64,000 bases of DNA from Ciceribacter sichuanensis (GTDB lineage Bacteria; Pseudomonadota; Alphaproteobacteria; Rhizobiales; Rhizobiaceae), in assembly GCF_024055605.1 (NCBI RefSeq), contig NZ_JAMXLX010000001.1, forward strand, positions 1,178,001-1,242,000, given 5' to 3'. The first letter of the stretch is position 1. The number at the start of each line of letters is the position of its first letter. A program made the translations under genes and the position numbers. The notes below the pieces were generated by a model. That model had not been told where the DNA came from, ran no database searches, and saw only the letters and a program-made list of their open reading frames with translations. Below, piece after piece: positions 25,447 to 36,562 of this stretch.

Positions 25447-28400
25447 TTAGAACTTGCGTGACAGATCGACGTTGAAACGCTGGCTCTGCAAGCCGTCGCG
25501 GTCGAGTGTGGCGCTGTAGCGTCCAGTCATCGTTCCGGCTTCGCTTGCCACAAGCGTCAGCCCGAAGCCGACCGTCAGCCGGTCACGGCTGCTGTCCGAG
25601 CCGGGGATCACATAGTCGATTGGCCAACCGCTGTCGGCATAGGTTACGGTCGTGTCGCTGCTGCTCAGGAAATCATGAGAGAAGTCCAGTGTCAGCTCGG
25701 GCGTCAAGACAGCGCTTTCAAGGTCGATGTCGTATCCGAGTGAGAGGCCCAGCGTCGCCGTGAAGCTGTCTGCCTGCTGGCGACCGATCAGGGCATTTTC
25801 CCATTCTGTGCCGCTTTCCTCCACGCTGTCAAGGATGGAGCGTGAACCGCTGAGGCGGCCATAGGATGACAGGGAAACCTCGCCGATCCGGTAATCGTAG
25901 CCGCCGGTGACGGCCGCATAGAATTGCCGGCCGCTGCGGTTTGCTTCCGCCTCCTGTCCGGTCACGGACGTGATCCTGAGCGAATCGAAGTCGAGAATAC
26001 CGGCGCCGAGCAGCCCGTCGATAAAGAAGCCGCCGCCGGGCTGGTAGAGACCGTAGAGCGTGGCGCTCGCCGCCTTGTTGACGCTGGTCGTTCCTTTGTC
26101 ACCGATGTCGGAACGGTCGCGCGAGAAGCCGATAGCAACGCCGCCGATGAAGGTGTCGGTCAGCCTGTAGTCGAGACCTGCTGTCAGCGAGACTGTGGTA
26201 TGGTCGATGTCGCTTGCGCCATCCCGGCCTGATGTATCGCCGAGGTCGATCGAACCGCCGCTCCAGAAGGCAAGATCTCCACCGGCAATCGGCGAGCAGC
26301 CGGCACTACCAGAGATGGGTGCCTGTCCGTCGGCTGTGTCGGTCAGGCTGATGCCGAGGCTGTTCTCCAGGCATTGTCTGCCGCGCAGCGATTTCAGATG
26401 CTGCTGCACATTGTCGATCTGACTGTCGGCAAGACGCTTGGCGGCCTCCGCCTGAGCCTTGACGAGGCCCGCGAGATCGGCGTCGGCGGAGAGGTCGGGA
26501 CGGGCCGTGACGCTGAAGGTAACGGTCGCCGGTGCCGAAACGCCGGTGGCACTCGTCAGGGTGTAGGTTGCTACGGCATTGCCGGAGAATGTGGGGCTTG
26601 CGGTGAAACGCAGCCGATAGCGCCCTTCGCGAATGGCCGAGGCGATTGCGGCGCTGCTGTCCACCGCAGCCGTGTCGCCGAGAATGATGGTAGCGGTGCC
26701 TGCGGACGGCGGCGAAAGTGATACAAGATCGGCGCCAGTGAAGGGGCCGCCGGTTGCACCCTCGGTCAGATCGACCGTTGTCGTCAGGCCGGAGGTCGTC
26801 ACGCTCGACATGGATGGGGCAACCGGCAGCGCATCGCCGATGGCGAGAATGACGCTGGCGGAAGTCGTGGCTCCATAGGTATCGGTCACCGTCAGGGTCA
26901 GCGGGAATTCCCCACTGACTGTCGGATTGCCGGATAGGGTCGCAGAAGCGGCGTTGAAGCTGATCCCTGCGGGCAGGCTCCCGGTAATCGCATAGCTGTA
27001 GGGCGCGCCGCCATTGCTGGCGGTAAAGGTTTGCGAGAAGGTTTCGTTCTCCCGAAGGGTGAAATGTCCTGTCGGGGAAAGGGCAAGCGTTGGCGCCGTC
27101 ACGGTAATGGTCACGGCGGCGGCCGCCGAGGTGCCGCTGGCATTCGTGGCTATATAGGTGAAGCTGTCTGAACCGGAATATCCAGCGGTTGGCGTATAGG
27201 CGATCGAAGCACCGGAGGCCGTGGCAGTGCCGTGGCCAGGAGCTGTCTCGATTGCAACGGTTGATACCGCGCCACCGGAGAGATTGAGCGTGATGGCATT
27301 ATTGCTGCTGTTGGCTGCGACCGTTGCCGAGACGTCGGCTGCGAGGGGTGCTGCGACTGCGATGGCCACGGTGTAGCTCTGGCTTCCGGTGGCTCCATAG
27401 GCGTCCGTCGCGGTGACGGTGAAGGTCTGGCTTCCTTCGGCTGTGGGCGTGCCTGCTAGCTTGCCGTCCGTCGCAAGCGTCAGTCCGGCGGGCAGGCTGC
27501 CTGACGTGACCGCGAAGGTATAAGGCGCGGTGCCATTGTTCGCCGTGATCGACTGGCTATAGGCGACGGCAGCGGTCCCACGGGGCAGGGAGGATGGCAA
27601 AATGGCGACTGTAGGGGCCGTGACGGTGACCGATACGGTGGCAGCCGTCGAAGTGCCGCTGGCATTGGTGGCCGTATAGGTGAAGCTGTCGGAACCGGAA
27701 TAGCCTGGTGTCGGTGTGTATGTAATTGCAGCGCCGGAGACCGTGGCATTGCCGTGGCCGGGAGCATTAGCAATTGCAACGGTTGAAGCCGCGCCACCGG
27801 AAAGATTGAGCGCGACGGGATTGTCGTTGCTGTTGGCAGCGACCGTTGTTGAAGTGTCGCTGGCGACAGGTGCGGCGATTGCGATGGCCACGGTATAGCT
27901 TTGATTGCCGGTGGCTCCGTGGAAATCCGTTACGGTGATAGTGAAGGTCCGAGTCTCTTCCGTCGTTGGTGTGCCGGAAAGCGTGCCGCCGGTGGAGAGG
28001 GTGAGACCGGCGGGCAGCGAGCCGGAAGTGACGGCGAAGATATAGGGCGCGGTGCCGTTGGCTGCCGAGAGCGTCTGACTATAGGCAACGGCAGCGGTAC
28101 CTGCAGGCAAGGTAGAGGGCGATATGGCCACTGTCGGGGCCGTAACGGTGATGGTCACGGTGGCGGCGGTCGAGGTACCGGTTGCGTTGGTCGCGGTGTA
28201 GGTGAAGCTGTCTGAACCAGAGTAGCCGGGTGTTGGCGTATAGCTGATTGCCGCGCCGGAGGCCGTGGCGGTGCCATGGGCGGCAGCGGTCTCGACCGTG
28301 ACGGTTGACGCCGCGCCACCGGAAAGGTTGAGCGCGATGGCATTGCTACCGCTGTTGGCCGCGATCGTTGCAGAAGTGTCGCCAGCGACTGGTGCAGCGA

Positions 28401-29532
28401 TGGCGATGGCTACGGTATAGCTTTGGCTTCCTGTGGCTCCATAGTGATCGGTCGCAGTGACAGTGAAGGTCTGGCTTTCCTCGGATGTGGGTATGCCTGA
28501 CAGCGTGCCATTCGTCGCAAGCGTCAGGCCGGCGGGCAGGCTGCCTGACGTTACCACAAAGGCATAAGGTGCAGTGCCATTGTTTCCCGAGAGCGTCTGA
28601 CTATAGGCAACGGCAGCGGTGCCTGCAGGCAAGGTAGAGGGCGATATGGCCACCGTCGGGGCCGTGACGGTGATGGTCACTGTGGCTGCCGACGAAAGGC
28701 CCGTGGCGCTGTCCGTCACGAGGTAGGTAAAGCTGTCGGAACCGGAGTAGCCGGCGGTGGGGGTGTAGGTTGCCGTCGAGCCGGAGAGGCCCGTCGAGCC
28801 GTGGCTTGGTGCGGAGACCGCTGATACCTGTTCGCTTCCTGATACCGCGAAGGCAATGGTGTTGCCGCTGCTGTTTGCTGCGACCGTGGTCGACAGGTCG
28901 GTGGCAGAAGGGGCGATTTTCAGGGTCATCGACTGGCTCGATGAGTAACCGTCGCCGTTGACGGCCCGATACGTGAATGTCCAGCTTCCCGTAGTGGTTG
29001 GCGTTCCCGAGATCGTGCCAGTCGATCCATCGAGGCTGAGGCCAGTAGGTAGCGAGCCGTCGGCAAGAGAATAGGTCACGGCCGTTGAGCTGGCGCTGTA
29101 GCTGGCGGTCACTGACTGGCTATAGACTGCGCCCTTCTTACCGTTCGGCCAACTACTTGCCGAGAAAGTGATCCGTGGTTTGACGGTGATATGGTGGGTG
29201 TCCGAGGCGACCGGGATCTCATAATTCGCACCGCCGTAGGCCGTCGTTACAATCACCTCCTGTCCGACGTAACCGGCATTGGAGGTGTAGATGAGGTCGG
29301 CGGTCCCATCAGGCGCGCCTGTCGCAGTGCCATGAAGGCCATTCGGATAATCATAACCCACGGCGTTTTGACCATACGCGTTCACGACGAGTCTCACGCT
29401 CTCGCCGCTGTAAACCTCATGGTAGAGGTCCGTGGCCTTGGCGCTCGTCTGCGAAAGGCAGATGATGAGGGCGAGCGTTGCAAGCGCGTTGACGACGAGG
29501 CGCCGCAATAGGTGGATGATCGTATTGGACAT
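25447..29532 (-). CDS. Large Ig-repeat autotransporter (putative adhesin)
   Basis: Type V secreted surface protein of 1361 aa. Seen: signal peptide (about 1-33: LLRRLVVNALATLALIICL), N-terminal Ig-like domains (about 35-290), three tandem 174-aa units beginning APTVAISPS or the like at 291, 465 and 639, each an He_PIG-type plus Big_9-type module (YTPTPGYSGSDSFTYT recurring), a fourth He_PIG at 813 and a further Ig-like domain to 1010. A helical linker (about 1012-1055) leads to the C-terminal beta-barrel (about 1085-1361), which ends in the outer-membrane signature phenylalanine. Cys1054 and Cys1079 flank the barrel entry. Probable surface adhesin. No family name beyond the domains; start at 29532 lacks a clear ribosome site. 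Confidence 0.9.
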   Translation of the reverse strand: MSNTIIHLLRRLVVNALATLALIICLSQTSAKATDLYHEVYSGESVRLVVNAYGQNAVGYDYPNGLHGTATGAPDGTADLIYTSNAGYVGQEVIVTTAYGGANYEIPVASDTHHITVKPRITFSASSWPNGKKGAVYSQSVTASYSASSTAVTYSLADGSLPTGLSLDGSTGTISGTPTTTGSWTFTYRAVNGDGYSSSQSMTLKIAPSATDLSTTVAANSSGNTIAFAVSGSEQVSAVSAPSHGSTGLSGSTATYTPTAGYSGSDSFTYLVTDSATGLSSAATVTITVTAPTVAISPSTLPAGTAAVAYSQTLSGNNGTAPYAFVVTSGSLPAGLTLATNGTLSGIPTSEESQTFTVTATDHYGATGSQSYTVAIAIAAPVAGDTSATIAANSGSNAIALNLSGGAASTVTVETAAAHGTATASGAAISYTPTPGYSGSDSFTYTATNATGTSTAATVTITVTAPTVAISPSTLPAGTAAVAYSQTLSAANGTAPYIFAVTSGSLPAGLTLSTGGTLSGTPTTEETRTFTITVTDFHGATGNQSYTVAIAIAAPVASDTSTTVAANSNDNPVALNLSGGAASTVAIANAPGHGNATVSGAAITYTPTPGYSGSDSFTYTATNASGTSTAATVSVTVTAPTVAILPSSLPRGTAAVAYSQSITANNGTAPYTFAVTSGSLPAGLTLATDGKLAGTPTAEGSQTFTVTATDAYGATGSQSYTVAIAVAAPLAADVSATVAANSSNNAITLNLSGGAVSTVAIETAPGHGTATASGASIAYTPTAGYSGSDSFTYIATNASGTSAAAAVTITVTAPTLALSPTGHFTLRENETFSQTFTASNGGAPYSYAITGSLPAGISFNAASATLSGNPTVSGEFPLTLTVTDTYGATTSASVILAIGDALPVAPSMSSVTTSGLTTTVDLTEGATGGPFTGADLVSLSPPSAGTATIILGDTAAVDSSAAIASAIREGRYRLRFTASPTFSGNAVATYTLTSATGVSAPATVTFSVTARPDLSADADLAGLVKAQAEAAKRLADSQIDNVQQHLKSLRGRQCLENSLGISLTDTADGQAPISGSAGCSPIAGGDLAFWSGGSIDLGDTSGRDGASDIDHTTVSLTAGLDYRLTDTFIGGVAIGFSRDRSDIGDKGTTSVNKAASATLYGLYQPGGGFFIDGLLGAGILDFDSLRITSVTGQEAEANRSGRQFYAAVTGGYDYRIGEVSLSSYGRLSGSRSILDSVEESGTEWENALIGRQQADSFTATLGLSLGYDIDLESAVLTPELTLDFSHDFLSSSDTTVTYADSGWPIDYVIPGSDSSRDRLTVGFGLTLVASEAGTMTGRYSATLDRDGLQSQRFNVDLSRKF
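27097..28662 (-). repeat. Three in-frame 522-bp tandem repeats within the autotransporter
   Basis: Units at 28662-28141, 28140-27619 and 27618-27097 (minus strand) each encode 174 residues with an unbroken period; long stretches agree by eye, for example the segment around 28630-28680 matches that around 28108-28158. A partial unit precedes at the second half and a diverged one follows. Unit number could change by recombination. Confidence 0.9.
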
Positions 29533-30055
29533 GAAATGAACTACTCAAGCAGTGGCAACCAGCGTTCAAATCAGAACGGCTGAAATCTGTGTCGGGGCCA
29601 GATCTAGCCCGGAACACGGCGTGACCAATCGTCCAATACTGGGCGTATGGAGACCTGGAGGGGCCAAAATTGAGTGCATTTCTGGAGGGGCGGACCATCC
29701 CGACAGGTCGGCGGACGCCGCCATTCCGGTTCGTGCAAGCGCGCGAGGTTTGAAAGGACCGTGCATTCGGACTAAGGGGCTGAATGCGGCTTGAACGGGT
29801 AGACAAGGTATCTTGTGGGCGGAAGCATGGAATGCGTCGAGTGACTGTCAGCGAGACACTGTCTTCCAGACTGCAGCCGATTCTCATATGGCTGAGCGCA
29901 CACGGCTTTCATTGGGCGACGCATGCGCGGTGTTACACGCGATCGGCCTGGCAGATGTGGCATGCCGGGGGCTATGGCATCCCACGCGTGCCGGCTAAAC
30001 TCGTGTGGATGATCGGCTGGCGGCGCTCGACCGCGCGCCGTCTAACTCGCTCGCC
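29533..30055. other. 523-bp intergenic region between parE and the autotransporter
   Basis: Lies downstream of parE and upstream of the autotransporter (both minus strand), so it should hold the autotransporter promoter. Only short overlapping ORFs without ribosome sites or family resemblance were seen; a G-rich direct repeat-like pair (GGAGGGGCCAAAAT, GGAGGGGCGGACC) is at 29658-29696. No RNA gene or mobile element recognised. Confidence 0.55.
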
Positions 30056-32125
30056 TCAGATGTCGAGGTTTTCCGCGAAAGCTGCCCGGTCCTGGATGAA
30101 GCGGAAGCGCGCTTCCGGCTTGGTGCCCATCAGGGCATCCACGGCATCGCGGGTTCCCTCGAAGTCGACCTCGTCAATCCCCACGCGCAGCAGCGTGCGC
30201 TTGGCGGGATCCATCGTGGTTTCCTTGAGCTGGGCCGGCATCATCTCGCCCAGGCCTTTGAAGCGTCCGATCTCGACCTTCTTGCCCTTGAACACGGTTT
30301 CCATCAGTTCGGCCCGGTGGGCGTCGTCGCGGGCATAGACCGTCTTCGCACCTTGCCGGATAACGTAGAGCGGGGGCACAGCGAGATAGAGATGGTTGCC
30401 GCGGATCAACTCCGGCATTTCCTGATAGAAGAACGTGATCAGCAGCGAGGCGATGTGCGCACCGTCGACGTCGGCATCGGTCATGACGATGATGCGCTCG
30501 TAGCGCAGGTCCTCGTCGCGATACTTGGAGCGCGTACCGCAGCCGAGCGCCTGGATGAGATCCGCGATCTGCTGGTTAGCCATGAGCTTGTCGCGGCTGG
30601 CGCTGCCGACATTGAGGATCTTGCCGCGAAGCGGCAGGATGGCCTGGTTGGCGCGGTTGCGAGCCTGCTTGGCGGAACCACCTGCCGAATCGCCTTCGAC
30701 GATGAAGAGTTCGGCGCCTTCGGCAGTGTTCTGTGAGCAGTCGGCCAGCTTGCCCGGCAGGCGCAGCTTGCGCACCGCGGTCTTGCGGTTGACTTCCTTC
30801 TCCTTGCGGCGGCGCAGGCGTTCTTCCGCCCGCTCGATCACCCAGTCGAGCAGCTTGGCCGCCTCGGCAGGATTGTCGGCGAGATAGTGGTCGAAGGGAT
30901 CGCGCAACGCGTTTTCAACGATGCGCTGCGCTTCGACGGTCGCAAGCTTGTCTTTGGTCTGGCCGACGAATTCCGGCTCGCGGATGAAAACTGAGAGCAT
31001 GCCGACGGCGGAAATCATCACGTCGTCGGTGGTGATCTCCTTGGCGCGCTTGTTCTGCGTCAGTTCGGCGTAGTTCTTCAGGCCCTTGGTCAGCGCGATG
31101 CGCAGACCCGCTTCATGCGTACCACCTTCGGCCGTCGGGATGGTGTTACAATAGGAGTGAACCTGCGGATCTCCGCCATACCAGGTGATCGCCCATTCCA
31201 GCGCGCCGTGGCCGCCGGTCTTTTCCGTTCGACCTGCAAAGATTTCGCGGGTGACGGTAAAGTCCTTGCCGAGCGTTGCCGCCAGATAATCCTTCAGGCC
31301 GCCGGGAAAGTGGAAGACGGCCTTTTCCGGGATCTCGCCGCCTGGCGGGACGACGCCCGGATCGCAGCTCCAGCGGATCTCGACACCGCCGAAGAGATAG
31401 GCCTTGGAGCGCGCCATGCGAAAGATACGTCCGGCGTCGAACCTGGCGTGGTCACCGAAGATCTGTGCGTCGGGGTGGAAGCGAACGCGGGTGCCGCGCC
31501 GGTTATGCACATCGCCGAGTTCCTGCAATCCGCCCTGCGGTATGCCGCGGGAGAAGGTCTGGCGATAGAGCTTGCGGTTACGGGCGACCTCGACTTCGAG
31601 AATGTCGGAGAGCGCGTTGACAACCGAGATGCCGACGCCGTGAAGGCCACCGGAGGTCTCGTAGGCCTTGCCGTCGAACTTGCCGCCGGCATGGAGCTTG
31701 GTCATGATGACTTCAAGCGTCGACTTGCCGGGAACCTGCGGATGGTTCTCAACCGGAATGCCGCGGCCGTTATCGGTAACCGTCAGGCAGCCATCGAGAT
31801 CGAGGTGGACCTCGATGAAGTTCGCATGGCCTGCGACCGCTTCGTCCATCGAGTTGTCGATGACTTCGGCAAACAGGTGGTGCAGCGCCTTCTCGTCTGT
31901 GCCGCCGATATACATGCCCGGCCGCATGCGCACGGGCTCGAGCCCCTCCAGCACGCGGATCGAGGAAGCGCCGTAGTCGTCGCCACCTGCGGCAGGCGCA
32001 GGTGTCCGCGCTACCGGCGCAGCGGCGCGCGGCTGTTCCTGGGGTGGGGCAGGGCTCACCGGCGTTTCGGGAGCCTCGGTCTTCTGCACAAGCGGCAGTC
32101 CGGCGAAGAGATCGTTGTCGTCCAT
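30056..32125 (-). CDS. parE: DNA topoisomerase IV subunit B
   Basis: ATPase subunit of topoisomerase IV, which decatenates daughter chromosomes. Seen: GHKL ATPase block EVIDNSMDEA and DNGRGIPVE, the TOPRIM signature EGDSAGGSAKQARNR followed by GKILNVGSAS, and DADVDGAHI. GyrB of this group would have a different post-signature stretch, so ParE is preferred. 689 aa includes a Pro/Ala-rich N-terminal extension (about residues 15-50) before the ATPase domain, a feature of alphaproteobacterial ParE. No parC partner nearby, as usual in rhizobia. Confidence 0.96.
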   Translation of the reverse strand: MDDNDLFAGLPLVQKTEAPETPVSPAPPQEQPRAAAPVARTPAPAAGGDDYGASSIRVLEGLEPVRMRPGMYIGGTDEKALHHLFAEVIDNSMDEAVAGHANFIEVHLDLDGCLTVTDNGRGIPVENHPQVPGKSTLEVIMTKLHAGGKFDGKAYETSGGLHGVGISVVNALSDILEVEVARNRKLYRQTFSRGIPQGGLQELGDVHNRRGTRVRFHPDAQIFGDHARFDAGRIFRMARSKAYLFGGVEIRWSCDPGVVPPGGEIPEKAVFHFPGGLKDYLAATLGKDFTVTREIFAGRTEKTGGHGALEWAITWYGGDPQVHSYCNTIPTAEGGTHEAGLRIALTKGLKNYAELTQNKRAKEITTDDVMISAVGMLSVFIREPEFVGQTKDKLATVEAQRIVENALRDPFDHYLADNPAEAAKLLDWVIERAEERLRRRKEKEVNRKTAVRKLRLPGKLADCSQNTAEGAELFIVEGDSAGGSAKQARNRANQAILPLRGKILNVGSASRDKLMANQQIADLIQALGCGTRSKYRDEDLRYERIIVMTDADVDGAHIASLLITFFYQEMPELIRGNHLYLAVPPLYVIRQGAKTVYARDDAHRAELMETVFKGKKVEIGRFKGLGEMMPAQLKETTMDPAKRTLLRVGIDEVDFEGTRDAVDALMGTKPEARFRFIQDRAAFAENLDI

Positions 32126-32344
32126 GGCTTCGTTCGATAATCTGTCGGTTGCGTCGGCGTCAATGGCAGGGCCTTGCGCGCAAATTGCCTGAAACCCGTG
32201 TCACTCTTGCGAATCGCCGAGATTTTGCCAGAAAGGCGAGGCAGGCGCGACTTTGCCTGCGGGCCGCCGCGTGAAATTTCATTGAAGCATTGCGTGTCCG
32301 CCGGGGCGAAGGCAAGGCTGACCGGGCGAGGAGACGCATTCCCG

Positions 32345-33232
32345 ATGCAAATGTCCACAGTTCATTTCCGCAGTGCGGCTTTCATTGCGTCGCTTTTGAC
32401 CGTTTTTCTGTCCAATCAGGCGCGTGCCGAGGCTCTGGCCCCTTTCAAGGACGACCTTTTTTCCAGCCCGACGATCATCGAAAGTCGGGACGGCGGCGAT
32501 TTCGAAGTGGTCGACTATCAGGAAATGCGCGACATTAACGGCCGCGACCAGATTCCCGAACGGCGGGTGAAGTCGCGATATGTCGATCTCGGCGTAAAGC
32601 GGCAGCAGGTGAACGAGACGCTGGCCCTGCCGACCGGGCCGCTCGACGTGACGCGGGTAGGGGCCGCCGAAGATGCGGCCTTCACCGTCATCTTCATCCA
32701 TGGACGGGGTGGCGACCGCAGGCTCGGTGCCAACGACTATTCCTTCGGTGGCAATTTCAATCGCCTGAAGAACCTCGCCGTCCGCAATGGCGGAACCTAT
32801 TACGCCCCCTCCGTTGCGTCCTTCGATGCAGCAGGCGTTGCTGCGGTTTCCGCGCTGATCGGCGATATCGCCGCCCGTTCACCGGGAAAACCGGTTGTGC
32901 TCGCCTGCGCCTCCATGGGTAGTTTCATCTGCTGGGGTGTCACACGCGATGCCGATGTCGTCGAAAAGCTCGGCGGCATGGCGATTCTCGGTGGCGCGGC
33001 TGATCCCGATTTCGCCAAGAGTGCGGCTTACAAGCGCAAGCTGCCGATCGCCTTCACCCATGGCAGCCGTGACAGCGTCTATGCGTCGGCCGATCAGATT
33101 GCGCTGTATGACCGGTTGCACGAGGCGGGTTATCCGACCCGGTTCACCCTTTTCGAGACCGGATCCCATGGCACGCCGGTGCGGATGAGCGACTGGCGAC
33201 AGATCCTCAACTGGCTGTTGAAATCCCGCTGA
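32345..33232 (+). CDS. Secreted alpha/beta-hydrolase-like protein
   Basis: Periplasmic hydrolase fold protein, 295 aa. Seen: signal peptide ending near ARA (about residue 29), oxyanion-strand segment FTVIFIHGRGGDRR, nucleophile elbow ACASMGSF (the usual GxSxG has Cys in the first glycine position), candidate acid in THGSRDSVY and the histidine in ETGSHGTPV. So Ser, Asp and His are all present. I chose the ATG at 32345 with GAGGAG 12 bp upstream; the longer frame from 32174 shows no site. Divergent from parE. Substrate unknown. Confidence 0.85.
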   Translation: MQMSTVHFRSAAFIASLLTVFLSNQARAEALAPFKDDLFSSPTIIESRDGGDFEVVDYQEMRDINGRDQIPERRVKSRYVDLGVKRQQVNETLALPTGPLDVTRVGAAEDAAFTVIFIHGRGGDRRLGANDYSFGGNFNRLKNLAVRNGGTYYAPSVASFDAAGVAAVSALIGDIAARSPGKPVVLACASMGSFICWGVTRDADVVEKLGGMAILGGAADPDFAKSAAYKRKLPIAFTHGSRDSVYASADQIALYDRLHEAGYPTRFTLFETGSHGTPVRMSDWRQILNWLLKSR

Positions 33233-33392
33233 AATTCGCGGCGGATAGCAGTGATTGCTAATAAATGCTGCAAATTTGAGCCGGATTTTCACCATATCGC
33301 CTGATTTAGCGGCGAATCTCCCCTCGCAAGCTTTTCATTGCCCCCTTGATTTGCTAGGTCCCCGACAACGAAGCTGGGGTTGGATTATCGAC

Positions 33393-34163
33393 ATGACACC
33401 GAATGTTCGTCCGCTTGTTGCGGGAAACTGGAAGATGAACGGTACGCGGGCCTCGCTCGACCAGATCAAGGCAATGGCCGAAGGCGTCGTGTCGCCGCTG
33501 TCGGAAAAGGTCGAGACGCTGATCTGCCCACCGGCGACGCTGCTTTACGTCGCAACCGCGCTTTGCACCGATAGCCCTCTGATGATCGGTGCGCAGGATT
33601 GCCATCAGAACGCTTCCGGCGCTCATACCGGCGATATCTCGGCTGAAATGATTGCAGATTGCTTCGGCACCCATGTAATCGTGGGGCATTCCGAGCGCCG
33701 CACCGACCATGCCGAGACCGACCATCTCGTTCGTGCCAAGGCAGAGGCCGCCTATGCCGCCGAGTTGACTGCGATCATCTGCATCGGCGAGACCGCAGAC
33801 GAGCGCAAGTCCGGACAGACGCTTGATATCCTCAAGCGGCAGCTTGCCGGCTCCGTGCCGGATGCCGCGACGGCAGCGAATACCGTCATCGCCTATGAGC
33901 CGGTCTGGGCGATCGGTACCGGCCTGACCCCCACCGTTGCCGACGTCGCGGAGGCCCACGCCTTCATGCGCGCGGAATTGGTCAAGCGCTTCGGCGACGA
34001 AGGCAAGGGCATGCGCATTCTCTATGGCGGTTCGGTCAAGCCTTCCAATGCGAAGGAACTGATGGGCGTTGCCAATGTCGACGGCGCTCTGATCGGCGGT
34101 GCGAGCTTGAAGGCAGCGGATTTCCTCGCCATATACAGGGCGTATGAAGAACTCACCGCCTGA
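33393..34163 (+). CDS. tpiA: Triosephosphate isomerase
   Basis: Interconverts DHAP and glyceraldehyde-3-phosphate. Seen: active-site Lys14 in AGNWKMNG, His99 in VGHSERR, catalytic Glu169 in [11 protein letters not shown], and the phosphate-binding loops LYGGSVKP and GALIGGAS. 256 aa, normal. The ATG at 33393 gives the conserved N-terminus; the longer frame upstream is unconserved. First gene of the tpiA-secG-pyrG order. Confidence 0.97.
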   Translation: MTPNVRPLVAGNWKMNGTRASLDQIKAMAEGVVSPLSEKVETLICPPATLLYVATALCTDSPLMIGAQDCHQNASGAHTGDISAEMIADCFGTHVIVGHSERRTDHAETDHLVRAKAEAAYAAELTAIICIGETADERKSGQTLDILKRQLAGSVPDAATAANTVIAYEPVWAIGTGLTPTVADVAEAHAFMRAELVKRFGDEGKGMRILYGGSVKPSNAKELMGVANVDGALIGGASLKAADFLAIYRAYEELTA

Positions 34164-34256
34164 AAAACGGGCGAGGGGCTTTCATTGGCGCGGTCTCTCG
34201 TGTAGAGAGCCGCCAAACATCGCTATTTTGTCCGCTCAGGGCAGGACGGAAATTCC

Positions 34257-34658
34257 ATGCAGACTGTATTGATTGTCATTCATCTCATGATCGTGCTGGC
34301 GCTCGTCGGCGTGGTCCTGATCCAGCGTTCCGAAGGCGGCGGCCTTGGTATCGGCGGCGGCTCCGGCTTCATGTCGGCACGCGGCACGGCCAATGCGCTG
34401 ACACGCACGACGGCTATTCTGGCGGCGCTGTTTTTTGTGACCTCGCTTGGGCTTGGCCTGCTCGCCCGATTCGAATCGAAGCCGACGGATATTCTCGATC
34501 GTATCCAGTCCAGTCCGACGGCTCCCGGTGCCAGCGTTCTCGACCAGCTTCCGGGTTCGGCTCCGGCCGCCAACCAGGCTCCGGCTGCCGATGGCACGGC
34601 TGCTCCGGCTCCCGCCACTCCCAAGGCGGATCCGAACGCCGTTCCGACGGGTAACTGA
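34257..34658 (+). CDS. secG: Preprotein translocase subunit SecG
   Basis: Small SecYEG subunit in the inner membrane. Seen: first TM MQTVLIVIHLMIVLALVGVV, the glycine-rich loop SEGGGLGIGGGSGFMSARG, and the second TM ILAALFFVTSLGLGLLA. The C-terminal tail (about 80-133) is Pro/Ala-rich and low complexity, giving 133 aa, typical of alphaproteobacteria. Conserved neighbour of tpiA and pyrG; an intrinsic terminator follows. Confidence 0.95.
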   Translation: MQTVLIVIHLMIVLALVGVVLIQRSEGGGLGIGGGSGFMSARGTANALTRTTAILAALFFVTSLGLGLLARFESKPTDILDRIQSSPTAPGASVLDQLPGSAPAANQAPAADGTAAPAPATPKADPNAVPTGN

Positions 34659-34678
34659 TCGTCGGCCTTCCAATCCCT

Positions 34679-34711
34679 CCGGCGGACTTAACGGTCCGCC
34701 GGTTTTCTTTT
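34679..34711 (+). terminator. Intrinsic terminator after secG
   Basis: Stem CCGGCGGAC/GTCCGCCGG with 6-base loop, followed by TTTTCTTTT. It separates secG from pyrG. Confidence 0.88.
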
Positions 34712-34744
34712 GTGCATATTCCGTCCCGCTTAAGAAAAAAGTAG

Positions 34745-36430
<1,686 letters not shown>

Positions 36431-36463
36431 TCGCAGCGTGTAATAGCTGTTTTAACGAATCTG

Positions 36464-36494
36464 AACCCGGCCACGAGGCCGGGTTTTACATTTT
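36464..36494 (+). terminator. Intrinsic terminator after pyrG
   Basis: Stem AACCCGGCC/GGCCGGGTT (9 bp), loop ACGA, followed by TT-ACA-TTTT. Lies 34 bp past the pyrG stop. Confidence 0.85.
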
Positions 36495-36562
36495 CTGCGC
36501 GAGTGTCCCAAGTCTCGTGCAAGCCTCTTGCGGCATCGTGCCTGCAACCCAAGGAGGCTTTA

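Noticed and set aside
27097..28662. CRISPR-like regular repetition
   Set aside because: Period is 522 bp, in frame, and encodes Ig modules; no short repeat-spacer structure.
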